Origin: Todiramphus chloris collaris
Taxonomy: Eukaryota; Chordata; Aves; Coraciiformes; Alcedinidae
NCBI GenBank assembly: GCA_025345505.1
Contig: JANVCC010000012.1
Location: 11,501,845 to 11,565,844 of the forward strand
Direction: 5' to 3'
DNA length: 64,000 bases
The position numbers and the translations under genes were made by a program. Below the pieces are notes generated by a model. The model had not been told where the DNA came from, ran no database searches, and saw only the letters and a program-made list of their open reading frames with translations. Positions 11,358-22,534 of this stretch are shown piece by piece; positions within the stretch are counted from its first letter, which is position 1; each line of letters opens with the position of its first letter.

Positions 11358-14300
11358 GCACAATGCCTTTTGTCTTCACATAACCCATTGTATGATGGTG
11401 CCTCTTAGGCATGAGTCACAAAGAGATTGCAGAGGTAAAGATGCTTCTGCAAATACTAGGTTGACTGCTCTGTCTTTTCTGAAAGAGTGCCCAGCATTCT
11501 TCCATATATGAATAGTTGGTACCTGGAAAATAATAGCTGACAGCTCTCCTCTGTCAGAAGGTTATTTATATATATATTAGTATAATATATATATTTTTAC
11601 ATATATATGTGTATGTTGTTAAAGAGTTGGAGCATTTGTCCTCTCTCAAAATTGAAAGAGAATATATTTGTCCAGGCTGTGAGATCTGGCTGCTACCTGG
11701 AATCAGCAGGCAGCCTTTCATGTTTAGGAAATTCAGACCGTAGAGGTCACGTTTCATTTTTTTGCCCTTTGTAATTACAAAGCACTTCATTTCTTTCACC
11801 CACCAAAATGGCTTCTGGCTGCTTTCTACACAAAAAGCTTGTTATTACGTGCTGAAGAATTGCTTTGGCTTTGCAAATGGAAAATTCAGTAATACTTAGC
11901 ATAAACCCACTGACCTAGACCACCTGAAGTGACTTAAGGATATGTCCAGTGAAGAAAAGGAAGACAAGGTGGGCAAGTGGATTTACCTTTTAAACCTTAT
12001 CATTTGACCAATCCATCTTTTGAAGATACTTGCTATTTATATCATTATCAGAGGGAGGGAGGGAGGGAGGGAGGGAGAAAATGCATTAAAATTATACATT
12101 AAAAACAGGTCCTGGTGCAATCTCAAACTCCTTCACCTAAACTAAAGATAAATTTCTTCCAATTCAAGTGCCCATATTAATGCATTTCAGCTCTAGGTCC
12201 AGTAGATCACAGGTTTCATATGTCAGCACATGGGCCTCTGGGACAGATGGTTAGCTGACGTAAGGAGAGGTGGGTGACAGATAGTCAGTGTCAGAACAGC
12301 ATTGACAAGCATGGAAATGTAGAAGAAGGTTGCTCAGCTGTATGCCCAGGTGGTGTTGGAGGCTTTGCCTGTTGAACTAAATAGGAGCAGGCACAGGCTC
12401 AGCCCCTTGCAGGCAGTCATCCTCACTGACACAGTTGGCGCACTCTGTGGCTCTGCCTCAGCATCTGGATTTTCCTTGCCTTGCATGTGCTTCATTGGCA
12501 AACAAAAAGCCTGTCTTGGGACTGAAAACTCTGGTGAGACAGGGGACCCCAAGCATTTGAAATCTGGGCTCTGCACTATTGACCTGAAGGATGTATTTTA
12601 AAAATCAAGACCCTGGTACATCTTCCATCCACCAAAGTATATCATCCTGCCACATGAGTCTAGAGAATTGCTAGTGTACCTCTGAAATATGGGCAAACTC
12701 AACACAGAGAGTAGAAGATACAGATATTTTATTCAAACCTAATGGGCTGAAGAATAAATTTGCTTATCAGAGTAATCAACTTTAAAGAGTCCTTCTTTTA
12801 CTGTCCTTAATCCTTGATCACTTATTGCACTTAGGTAATTTAAAAAACATCACTGTAACTATTCTATGCTTGCTCTTGTTAATTTTCTTTAAGTACAGTA
12901 AAATAGCATTTTATTGCTTGCACAATTCCCTGAACAATTGCATTTTCTTTGACACACTTCTTTGGCAAGTAAAACTGCCTGAGCGGTGATTGTTGGGAAA
13001 TTAGTATCATTCACAAGCTCATTTTGCACTTTGGAATGTCAAATGTTGTTTTACTAAGAAAACTTCTTCCCTGTTGTTGTTGTTGAATGTGGGAGGAAGG
13101 GAGAAGATAAGTAAATTTTCATAATAAAGGAGTTAGACACACTTTTGAATGTCAGTTTTATGTACGTTGATAAAACCTGCAGACACAAATCTGTTTCTGA
13201 CTGTGATTTCACTAGTGTGCCATGACTTCCCACACTGTCTAATGAACAAGCACAAAGGGAATAATAGGCCTATTGATTTAAATCTTATTTAACAAAACAA
13301 AAAAATATTGATGACAGTGTGCAATTCCAGGGGGAACTCTAAGATAAAAAGAAACTCTAGGCAAGAAGCAGGATAGGGTTCTCAAGCATCCATCTTGCAC
13401 AATGCCAGGGATTTAATTTAGGGGGGACTCAGCTTAGCCTGTGGGGTAGACTGTCTGTAGAGGTCTGATGCCCTGTTGTCAAGGTCATGGGATCTGCAGG
13501 AGAGGATGGTAGCTCCCCTGCTGCCTGCCTGATCTCTCTTACTTCAAAACTAGGGGGTGGATGATGATGGGGGATTGATTTTCTCTGGGGTCCTCTGCAT
13601 TGCTCTGTGGATGCAATATAGCTCATGCTGGTGAGCACACCTTGACAGGTGCTCCAGGGTCCTGTGATTTTTATGTGGCCTGAAAGAAAGATTCAGAAGC
13701 TTAAATTCTCTCAATAGCCTATGGAAAGAGTGTGACTAAACCTCTGTGGGTTTAACTGACAATCAGAAATTAGATGCTCACATTAGATGGAGTGACCATT
13801 TCCACAGCAATATAACAGATCTACCTTCCTCCAAATCCGACCGGGGCAACTTACGCTTGAAATGCTTGCATGTAATACAGTGACATTTTGTTTGGTGTCA
13901 CCCAGAGCTTCCAGAGAACAAGATCCAAAATATTGGTCTGGCACATTTCCAACAGATAAAACACACTGTGTGAGAGTTTAGAGATGGGGAGGCAGGCTTA
14001 TGCGTGTAGGCTTGTGATTGTGGAAGATCATATTCCTTATGTAACTGGTGCCTTTCCTGGCATAAGTTAAATATTTATTTTTAATTCCAACTAACAGATA
14101 AAAAACATGTAACAGAAAAGATGTTGATTAATAAATGTTTGTAGGTTAGAATGGCTCAGCTGCATTTCCATCTGTGCAGTGAAGGGTAGCACTGGTGTGA
14201 TGGAGAAAGGCAGAAAAGATGTACTTACTAATGATGGCAAAGGGCAGAATTTTGGATCTTAAAACTGGCATGGGCTCCTGAAGTCTACTAATTAAACCAT

Positions 14301-17300
14301 CTGAAGATCTGATCAAAGGCATTTAAGGTGGAGATTGTTTAGCAAGATGCAGATAATTAGATAAAGGCTACTAACGATTTACTTCTGCAAAGCGTAACCT
14401 AACACCACTGTCTAAAAAGTGACACTGCCTGCAGATCCTGTTTTCTTCTGTGTAACAGCCTAATGATTAAATACCAAGTACAGATCAGGCCAGGAACAAG
14501 CCTTGTATTGTACTTCCCAGTAAAAACAGACTGATCTGGAGAATAGTAACGATGCAGGTTAAGAAGGGGTGGATGTCCTTTCAGAGATGCCTAGTGCACT
14601 TCACTGACTGAAGAAGTGCCTCAGTTTTTGTGGCTAGAGCTAAGTGACATGGCTCTGGCAGCTGATAGGGGATTTATCTGGGACCGAATCAGCACAAATA
14701 GCTGCAGCTGCAGTTCTGTCACTGTCTCCTTTGGCTGCTACCTTCACATCAAACTCTTGTGCTTGCTTTTCCTTTTGTATTGCTGTGCCCTCACCTGAGC
14801 CTCAGAGCTGAACCCTCTTTCCCAGGTGCCCCAGTCCTCTGGAGAGGGCTGGTTGCCTCTGCACCCTGCTGATCTCGACTCCTGAGCCAGAGGGCAGCTC
14901 TTCTTCCAGCAGTCCCTTGGGGATGGATTTGCAAGTTACTTTTCTTCTCTCAGGGATGAGGGCTCAACCTCTCTACTTGCATCCCAAATACTCTGCTGAC
15001 TGGGTTACAAGGTAGGAGTAGGCTGTGTTCTTTGATAGAGTCTTAGGAGGAGCTTGAGGACATTTTCCAGGTGAGCTGCTGCTGCCGCTGAAATCTGGCA
15101 GACTGTCATTCTTGCTTGTGTGCAGACTCGAGCTACGCTGAGATGATCAGTTCTGTCAAGGTGTACGTGACAGTCAGCATACCTACTGGCAGAAAACATA
15201 GATCAGGGTATTTTTATGGCTAGGAATGCAAGCATATGGAGAAATTTAAATACAAGCTGACTGAGATAGAAGCTAACCTGAGGTTTCAGATTTACACATC
15301 ATGTAAATCTAACCCATATTGACCTACTGGTTTAAACATTATTTAAAAATTCACAAAAAAAATCTCTTAATCATTTATTAATTCTTTCTTAACCATTTGT
15401 AAGTGGGATTCTAATATAAAGTGTGATTAAGCTTTGTCCATTTTGCTCCAAAAAACAGCTCCGTGAAAGAAATTCCCGTATATTATACAAAGCAGAAGCA
15501 GTCCTCAGCCTTAATTACACCACTTATTACATAGTTATGCTATCATACGAACTCTGCAGTTTTAGTGAAACTCAAGAATGTTTCTTTCGCAATTTTAACA
15601 CGCATCCTCAGGGAAGCTTCTGTGAAGAGGTGGAAGGGTCTGAAATGAGCTATGCTGTCACTGTACACTAAAAACCAACTAACTGAGCCCTCCTTCTCTC
15701 AGCTCATGCCTTGCTCATCTGCTGCCCTTGCCCCAAAGTACTAAAGTTATTGCTCTGAGAGGCCACCTCACAGACACCACTGCACTTCCACAAGCTCTGA
15801 AGCTGGAGTCAAATAGACGGACACTTTCTTTGTTGGGATCCATAAAGTAGGTGAACCTTTGCCTATCAGTCCCAGGAGGCTTGATCTGGCATTGTGCCCC
15901 ATGGATCAGAGATCAGACCCTGGTACTGGTCCTTTAGAAGCCTGAAGGTGAGAAAGGAGATTGGAACATGAGTGTACCACCAAAAATCTCAATTTACTGG
16001 GGTTGATGGGTGCATTTTTTTTGGTATTTACAGCTCCTCTGTCTGTCACACATGCCTGTCACCTGGGTCTAGACTCTAGTGCAAAAACTGAAATGTTAGG
16101 AATTGGCATTGTGGCCTTGTCTAACTGTCTGGACACAACAGGCTCTTTTAAATTTTTGCAGCCTTCCTGGTTACACACTGGGGGTGGACCCAGGTGCTCA
16201 GCATCTCCATCGCACCTTCATTGTTTTACCTAGAAGCAAACCTGGGTAAGACCAGAGAGGAGAGTGACAGGGATGGACTAAGGAGGAGGACCCTGGGAAG
16301 GGCAGCAGTTCCACAACACTGCTATAGCTATATGTTTCTATATGACTACAGCTATAGGATAAGTAGGATATAACTGCCATTCAAGTGTTCAAAGAAAAAA
16401 AATCTCTTTTGGCAGGCTAAGATGTAAGAAAGAATTAAGATGACAGATAGGTCAAGACAGATAGAAAAGAAATGAAAGAAATCCAAGATGGATTTATCAG
16501 AAATTAAAAATTAGAATAGAGGGTGAAAGAAAAAAATAGAATAAGAATCCGTCAAACCAGAAATGGTGTAGAACATAAATTCCAGAGGTCAGGAAACCAA
16601 AAGAAATTCACCATTTTAGAAACAAAGCAGGAAGACCCACTGAGGACCCCAAAATAGCAGAGGGACCAAATAATTTCTATTTTGGATAGGTCCTAGTAGT
16701 TCCTGGTGGATTAGTAATTATACTTGGCTATCTCTAAATCAGCATGTCTTGCTCCCAATTTAGCTACTGATATTCATTTTTCATTCTGAAATGAAATAAA
16801 CATCACAAATTGTAAGTTTCTGTGGAACATTACAGTCTTCAACATTTGTTTCCTCTTGATTGATATGCTTCAGGTGAATGTTTACATTATTAAGTTTTAC
16901 AGTGCCACAGGATGTTGCAAAACATTCTACAATGCTACAAATGAAAGGAAAAAATAATTAAAAAATTAAAAATAATTCCTTTAAAAATGCTATATTTTCC
17001 CTACCCAAACAAATGCTCATGTTTCTACAAAATACTTAGGTTCAGCTTATCAGCAGTGGAAATTTTCTTCATCGGGGGCTGACCAGCTTAGTTATTGATT
17101 CAATCAAGGAGAAAACACAGAGGAAAAAGCTAGTGACTGATTTATTACTCTTTTTTTTGCTATTGTGCATTCATTTACATTTATAGTCAGAAAGTGTAAA
17201 ATTCACACACATACATAAACACAAGCACGTACAATTCAGAATGCAGCTTAGAGCCATGCATTACAGGTGTAAATAGCCACATAAAGAGCAGGGCACACAA

Positions 17301-18259
17301 TATTTGTGTTATCCATGCAAATGTAGAATTCATATAATTTGGGTTTAATTGTCCATGCATTATATACAGTATTCATGTATTTTGAGAATTCACCTACTTT
17401 CACCTTTATTGCTAAGGAGACATTATGTCTCAGCAAGGATAAAGACCATTTTTTTTGTATGTTGTTAATAAGAAATAAAGTACAAAGAAATAAAAATGAA
17501 AATGTGTTCCCCTTGGGAATAAAACCCCTCAGCATTTGTAAACCTTTGTGGCTGGGGATGGTGATATGTGAAAAGGGTAGAGAATTTCCTCTGACAGTGA
17601 ATGAGCAAGTTCTGCATTTGAATGCTCAGGCATTTGAGAAAATAGATCACACATGGTTCTCTGGATAAAAACAAAAGAAGTAATTAATTGCAAATTATGT
17701 GGTGATAGCAATTCCTGTTGAGAATTCGGCTGAATTTTCACATGTTTATTAGCTCTCCATCCCACAGTGCCCTCTTCTGAGATATAGGAAAGTCTGAAAA
17801 TGATGGCAGAAGTTGTAAGCTCTCAAAGCTCTCAAATTCTTTCAAAAGACATCTCTGCGGAACCTATATTTTGCTCTCCTTTGCTATCCTTCTCTGACCT
17901 TTGTTTAATATCAGAGACAGTTGAATTTTGCTTTTTTAATTCAGTTTGACTTAACTTCCTGATTGTTTGTCCCTTTACTGCTAGGTCAGTCACCTCCATT
18001 GATATCCAAATTTTGCTTTCACTGTCCCTCCCAGATCTCCAACTTCATCTCTTCAAGACACATAATACAGTCACTACTGTCACTTTGGATCCATGAACTG
18101 ATTGAGAACTTGTTAAACTGTTTCATATGTTGTTCAAAAACATCCACATATCCCTCTTTACCCTGAAAGCAGTAAAATAAATTAGAGGACAGACATACTG
18201 GGGAAAATGGCTGTTAACATGCTAAACGAGGTGTCTATGCAAACTAAAATACAGAATTG
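11358..18259. other. Single-copy AT-rich sequence, no gene recognised
   Basis: Only short chance frames. An AT dinucleotide-rich stretch (11566-11612) and a (GGGA)n run (12051-12077) are the only clear simple repeats. Nothing matches a protein family, an RNA gene or a retroelement that I can name. Confidence 0.5.
12051..12077 (+). repeat. (GGGA)n microsatellite
   Basis: About six perfect GGGA tetranucleotide units. Confidence 0.9.
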
Positions 18260-18905
18260 TAGAATCATAGGATCGCTTAGGTTGGAAAAGACCTTTAAGA
18301 TGGTCTTTTTAATGGTCCAACCATTAAGCTAACTCTACTAAGTCCACGGCTAAACCATATCCCTAAGCACCATATCTACATGACTTTTAAACACGGCCAG
18401 GGATGATGACTCCACCACTTCCCTGGGCAACCTGTTCCAATTCTTGATAAGCTTTTCAGTGAAGAAATTTTTCCAAATTTCCAACTTAAATCTCTCCTGG
18501 TGCAGCTTGAGGCCATATCCTCCTGTCCTATTGGTTGTTACTTGGAAGAAGAGACTGACATCCACCTCTCTACAAAATCCTTTCAGATAGTTGTAGAGAG
18601 CAATAAGCTTTCCCTTCAGCCTCCTTTTCTTCAGACTAGATAGCCCCAGTTCCCTCAGCAGCTTCTCATAAGACTTGTGTTTGAGGCCCTTCGCCAGCTT
18701 CATTGTCCTTCTCCGGACACACTCCAGAACCCTGATGTTTTTCTTGTAGTGAGGGGCCCAAAACTGAAAACAGTTTTCAAAGTGTGGCCTCAGAAGTGAC
18801 GAGTACAGAAGGATGATCACTTCTCTAGTCTTTCTGGCTACACAAGTTCTGATACACGCCAGGCTGCCATTGATGTTCTTGGCTACCTGGGCACACTGCT
18901 CAAAC
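18260..18905 (-). mobile_element. CR1 LINE, 5'-truncated
   Basis: Minus-strand CR1. The plus-strand left edge holds the reverse complement of the 3' tail (agaatcatagg, then ttaggttggaaaagac). The element extends back through the 3' UTR into the C-terminal part of ORF2 and stops near 18905, after the typical gggcacactgct block. Its tail type is the same as that of the element at 6301, but its coding part is far better preserved, so this copy is probably younger. Confidence 0.92.
18350..18820 (-). pseudogene. CR1 ORF2 C-terminus, 156 codons open
   Basis: This frame covers the last part of the CR1 ORF2 polyprotein, downstream of the reverse-transcriptase catalytic core. It carries the typical string [18 protein letters not shown] near its end and finishes at the natural ORF2 stop (RDMV, then TAG). 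The first residues ([18 protein letters not shown]) match the segment after the RT thumb. It lacks the endonuclease and all RT catalytic motifs because the insertion is 5'-truncated, so it cannot be functional despite being open. The start given is only the first methionine in the frame. Confidence 0.85.
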
Positions 18906-21022
18906 TTTCTGTGGCCAAATTTCTATGGATGCCCACTAATAACCCTATTAAGCATACTATTTTGTCCTCATTCCTATCTTTCCTAACTCACACTTTAATG
19001 TTACTCGCTCCTGGCAAACAAACTGTCTGTCCTTTCCTACACTTGAATGATTTCAAGGGTGAGATACATATGTACTTTTGTATTGGCAGGAGATTCTGGT
19101 TGTTGTATTTTTCCCAGCTGCATAGATTCTCCAGCCATTGACTGAGATAATTAATGTGAGGTGGGTGGCATTAAGGGCTCCCTATGCAGTTGGGAAGCAA
19201 GTGGATGGCTGGCATGAGAAGCAGAGTGGGAATCAACTGAGGATTCTGTGGACAGCATGGTAAATTATGCAGATCTGAAAGATGGACTGTTTAGGTAGTA
19301 ACAGACTTCTAGATGCTTATGTTGGTGTATCTTCTGAATTTAGATGTTAAAGAAGAGGTACTTATGCTGCCTCACAGTTTGAGATGTAAAGTTAGCTGAC
19401 TAAAGTCAACTTGAATTTGTAGGTATTTTTACATTTAGTCTTCCGTTCAGAAAGCTGTATTTCAAGTTCCAAGGATTTTCACAGCAAACATCTTCAAATA
19501 TAAGTAAGTTTTTTTTTCTAACAAAAGGAGTACACCAGCTCCCCACAGCTAGTCAAATATATCTTCTTCTTACAGAAGGCAAAGGGGTGCTGTCCACTGA
19601 CACTGATGATCTCATGATAGGCATAAGTCGATATTTACCATACAGTAATTTTCATGTCCTTGTTCTAATAGTGCTGGTGTTGTTGAAAGAGTTAGTTTAG
19701 CCTTTAGTTTAACAGTATTACCTGTTGTTTTCCCACATCTCATGAATATATTCATGGTAGTTTACAAATTTATGTAAATTCTATTGTTTAAAGAGGAAAA
19801 AAAAATGTCAAAATACCTTCAAATATCTTCCATTATGTTCTTTGTTGCTCTGCTGTGTTTCTGTCTCTATCTATATTTTATTATTAAGAAGGTCTGCTTT
19901 TACTGTTATGACGTGAAGTCTGTCAAAACAATGCATTAAATAATTCTGAATCATTATTATCCAATACTAAATCTGTTGCTTTCTCTCTCTCTCTTTTTTT
20001 TTTTTTTTTTTTTTCTTCTCCTCCCTTTCTTTTTTATGCCTTTAGATGGCCCAGGATTGAAACCTGCTATTTGCTGGATAGTTGTGGCTGAATTATTCCT
20101 TTGTCCTCCTACTCAGAAGCTTTCAAACTGTTGTGTTCATCACTCAAAGACCTCGAAGGGTGTTGCCTGTGACCCTTCCAGGAGTCAAAATGACATAGGA
20201 AAGATCCTTACACTGATTTGGTTCTTTCATTCAGTAGCAAGAATATAGTCTGCTGCAGCACTTGTGAGGTATGGACGTTAAGGTGGAGAAGGACAAGAAT
20301 TATAGAATTATTTTAGAAAGCATGCTATCAAGGCCTCAGTACTCCCCAGCCTGCACAATGACTTTTCCTGGGGAGGTAAACGAGATCAGATGTAGTCTGC
20401 AACCATTTTTCTCCTGGAAAAATCTTAGGTGTTGCTTTAAACCCAAGGACAGTGTAAACACTTGCTCTGCAGGCTGTGGGAGTGCTCTATGGTAGATCCC
20501 CCAATTGGGCACTAAGGAGTAGAAAGCTCAGACAAAACTTAGGGGGTTTCCTAATTCTTGAATCCAGTCTCAAGAAATTACAGAGAATCACGAACTAGTA
20601 TCTAATCAAGAAATGTCTGCTTAACCCATAATGGTCTACAATACCTTTCCCAAATTTGTTACAGACCTATGACCTGGGCTAAAATACAAAAAAAACATGA
20701 CAACTAAATTGTGCTTCAGGCAAAAGTCAAGATCTAAGTCACAGGTTCTTGCAATCACGGGAACTGCCTTGATGAACTATTAGGTGATCCTGGCAAATGA
20801 TGTTCCCCCACCTTGCAGATCAAGGCAAAAATCTTCTAGCACTGTTGCCATGCTGGGGGAAAAAGTCTCCATTTCTGACTGAATTACCTGTGAGCACATG
20901 GACACAGCACACAAATCAAAGATATCAGTGCCACCAAACTCAATGCCTTCAAGGCATGAATGCACCAGTGCAGTCACTGCATTATTCTGGGAGTAATGTT
21001 TGATTTTTGGTGATTCATAATG
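18906..21022. other. Single-copy sequence, no gene recognised
   Basis: Contains a TC/T pyrimidine tract (19981-20036) and otherwise only chance frames. Nothing else recognised. Confidence 0.5.
19981..20036 (+). repeat. Pyrimidine tract (TC)n then T-run
   Basis: A short CT dinucleotide run is followed by about 22 consecutive T and then a further C/T-only stretch. Confidence 0.9.
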
Positions 21023-21078
21023 ATCATAGAATCATAGAATATTTTGGGTTGGAAGGGACCTTAAAGATTAGCTAGTTC

Positions 21079-21083
21079 AAACC
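21079..21083. repeat. Target-site duplication, left copy (aaacc)
   Basis: Identical to 21821-21825. Removing the LTR and one copy rejoins an uninterrupted CR1 sequence, which confirms the boundary. Confidence 0.88.
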
Positions 21084-21477
21084 TGTATCCATACATGTTG
21101 CTCCGTTGTTGCAGCCCTCTGGCACACCACTACCTGTTGTTGCACTGCACTGGAGAGCACAGTACTCACTCACACATCTGGAAAGTGCAGGTGCACAGGG
21201 GAATCAGGCAGTCAGCCAGTCTTAGCCAGCAACTTGTTGTCTGGTGAGTGATATCAGGAACCAAACAATGAAAGGACATCTCAAGGACGGGATGAGGGAA
21301 CTGAAAATCGATGAAGTAACAATGACCAGACTTGCCCCAAGAACCCCACGCATGTGCAACATCGGGGATAACCGCCGTTAGCCACTGTGTGTGGAAAAAT
21401 ACTGTTCAGCCTCTGTGTATGTGATGACCATGAATGCACCGATGCTGGAGCAGTCTCCATGCCCCCACCAGGAGAGC

Positions 21478-21483
21478 TATAAG
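21478..21483 (+). promoter_or_regulatory. TATA-like box of solo LTR A
   Basis: tataag lies about 260 bases upstream of the polyadenylation signal. The inverted copy at 56870 keeps a matching ctataagtat at the equivalent place. Confidence 0.5.
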
Positions 21484-21738
21484 TATCCCACTATGGCAGG
21501 GAGAGGTGATTCATTTTCAGAAGGTTGACCTGATGCACATCTTGATCCAGGGGCTGCCCTGCAGAAGGCCTTAGGACCTACCGACCCCTCTCCCTGAGCA
21601 CTGTGCTATGTGCCCTCCTCTTGCTTCGCAGTTTGTCTACCATCTTGGGGTCAGTATGTATATGGGGGTGTTAGGTAACTAGTTGGGTTTGCTTGAGTAA
21701 CATTGCTTTTGCCTATTAGCTGTGTGTGGAAGTGCTTG

Positions 21739-21744
21739 AATAAA
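21739..21744 (+). terminator. Polyadenylation signal of solo LTR A
   Basis: aataaa in the second unit of the LTR's internal direct repeat. The first unit has gagtaa at the matching position. Confidence 0.55.
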
Positions 21745-21820
21745 GTAACTTTTGCTTATTAGCTGTGTGTGTGTGAGCACTGTTCTTTGTGAAAAAGGAA
21801 TCCTTCACAAACCTGTGACA

Positions 21821-21825
21821 AAACC
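21821..21825. repeat. Target-site duplication, right copy (aaacc)
   Basis: Pairs with 21079-21083. Confidence 0.88.
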
Positions 21826-22124
21826 CCTCTTCCATGGGCAGGGGCACCTTCCACCAGACCATGTTGCTCAAAGCCCCATCCAACCTGTCCTTGAACACTT
21901 CCAGGGAGGGGGCTTCTACTGCCTCTCTGGGCAATCTCTTCCAGTGTCTTGCCACCCTCACTACACAGAATTTCTTCCTTATATCTAATCTAAATCTACC
22001 CTTTTTCAGTTTAAAACTGTTACCCCTTGGTTATCCTTACACTCCCTGATAAAGTGTCTCTCTCCAACCTTCCTGTAGACCCTGCTTAAATACTGGAAGT
22101 CTGCTATAGAATGTCCCTGGAGCC

Positions 22125-22159
22125 CTCTCCTCTCCTCTCCTCTCCTCTCCTCTCCTCTC
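22125..22159 (+). repeat. (TCTCC)n microsatellite inside CR1
   Basis: About seven TCTCC units within the CR1 coding part. On the minus strand they read as alternating Glu/Arg/Gly codons. Confidence 0.9.
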
Positions 22160-22427
22160 AACAACCCCAAGTCCCTCAGTCTGTCTTCACAGGAGAGGTG
22201 TTTCAGCCCCCTGAACATCTTCACAGCCCTCTGATCATCTTCACAGCTTTCCTCTGGACCTGCTTTAGCAGGTCCATGTCTTTCTTGTGCTGAGGGCCTC
22301 AGAGCTGAACACCCCAGGTGTTCTCCCCAGAGAGGAGTAGAGGGAAAGAATAACTTCCCTTGACCTGCTAGACACACCTCTTTTGATGCAGCCCAGGATG
22401 TGATTGGCTTTCTGGGCTGCAAGGATA

Positions 22428-22534
22428 TGGTGCTTAGGGACATGGTTTAGTGGTGGGCTCAGCAGTGTTAGGTTAATGGTTAGACTCAATGATCTTAAAG
22501 GTCTTTTCCAACCTAAACAATTCTATGATTCTAT
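22428..22534 (+). mobile_element. CR1 LINE 3' UTR tail, plus strand
   Basis: This short fragment reads in the forward direction as a CR1 3' end: gtgcttagggacatggttta, then ggttaatggttagactc, then ttttccaacctaaac, ending in the tail attctatgattctat. Its tail subtype differs from that of the minus-strand CR1 immediately to the left, so it is a separate insertion. The two elements abut at their truncated 5' ends. Confidence 0.88.

Larger units (their letters stand above)
21084..21820 (+). mobile_element. Solo LTR, copy A (5-bp duplication AAACC)
   Basis: A 737-bp element starts TGTATCC and ends GTGACA. It is flanked by perfect aaacc pentamers (21079-21083 and 21821-21825) and sits inside a CR1. 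Plus orientation is indicated by a TATA-like box (tataag, 21478-21483) and a polyadenylation signal (aataaa, 21739-21744) in that order. The R/U5 part holds an imperfect direct repeat of about 45 bp that includes the signal. No internal retroviral sequence remains, so it is a solo LTR left by recombination. A second copy lies inverted at 56870. The 5-bp duplication favours an ERVL-type origin, but I do not recognise the family. Confidence 0.88.
21023..22427 (-). mobile_element. CR1 LINE split by a solo LTR
   Basis: The 3' tail of a minus-strand CR1 lies at 21023 (atcatagaatcatagaat, then gggttggaagggacc). Its sequence is interrupted after 21083 and resumes at 21826 with cctcttccatgggcagg. It then continues through the 3' UTR and the ORF2 C-terminus (ARHWKRLPREAVEAPSLEVF encoded near 21900-21960) to about 22427. 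The reading frame is broken, and a (TCTCC)n expansion lies within the coding part. The tail subtype differs from that of the elements at 6301 and 18260. Its 5' edge abuts an opposing CR1 tail. Confidence 0.9.

Noticed and set aside
9652-11511. Plus-strand frames of 83-167 codons (9652-10080, 10204-10455, 11008-11511)
   Set aside because: They lie within or across the nested LTRs, mostly antisense, and match no retroviral protein.
21716-21961. Minus-strand frame fusing CR1 C-terminal codons to LTR sequence
   Set aside because: An accidental readthrough across the LTR/CR1 junction, not a real fusion gene.
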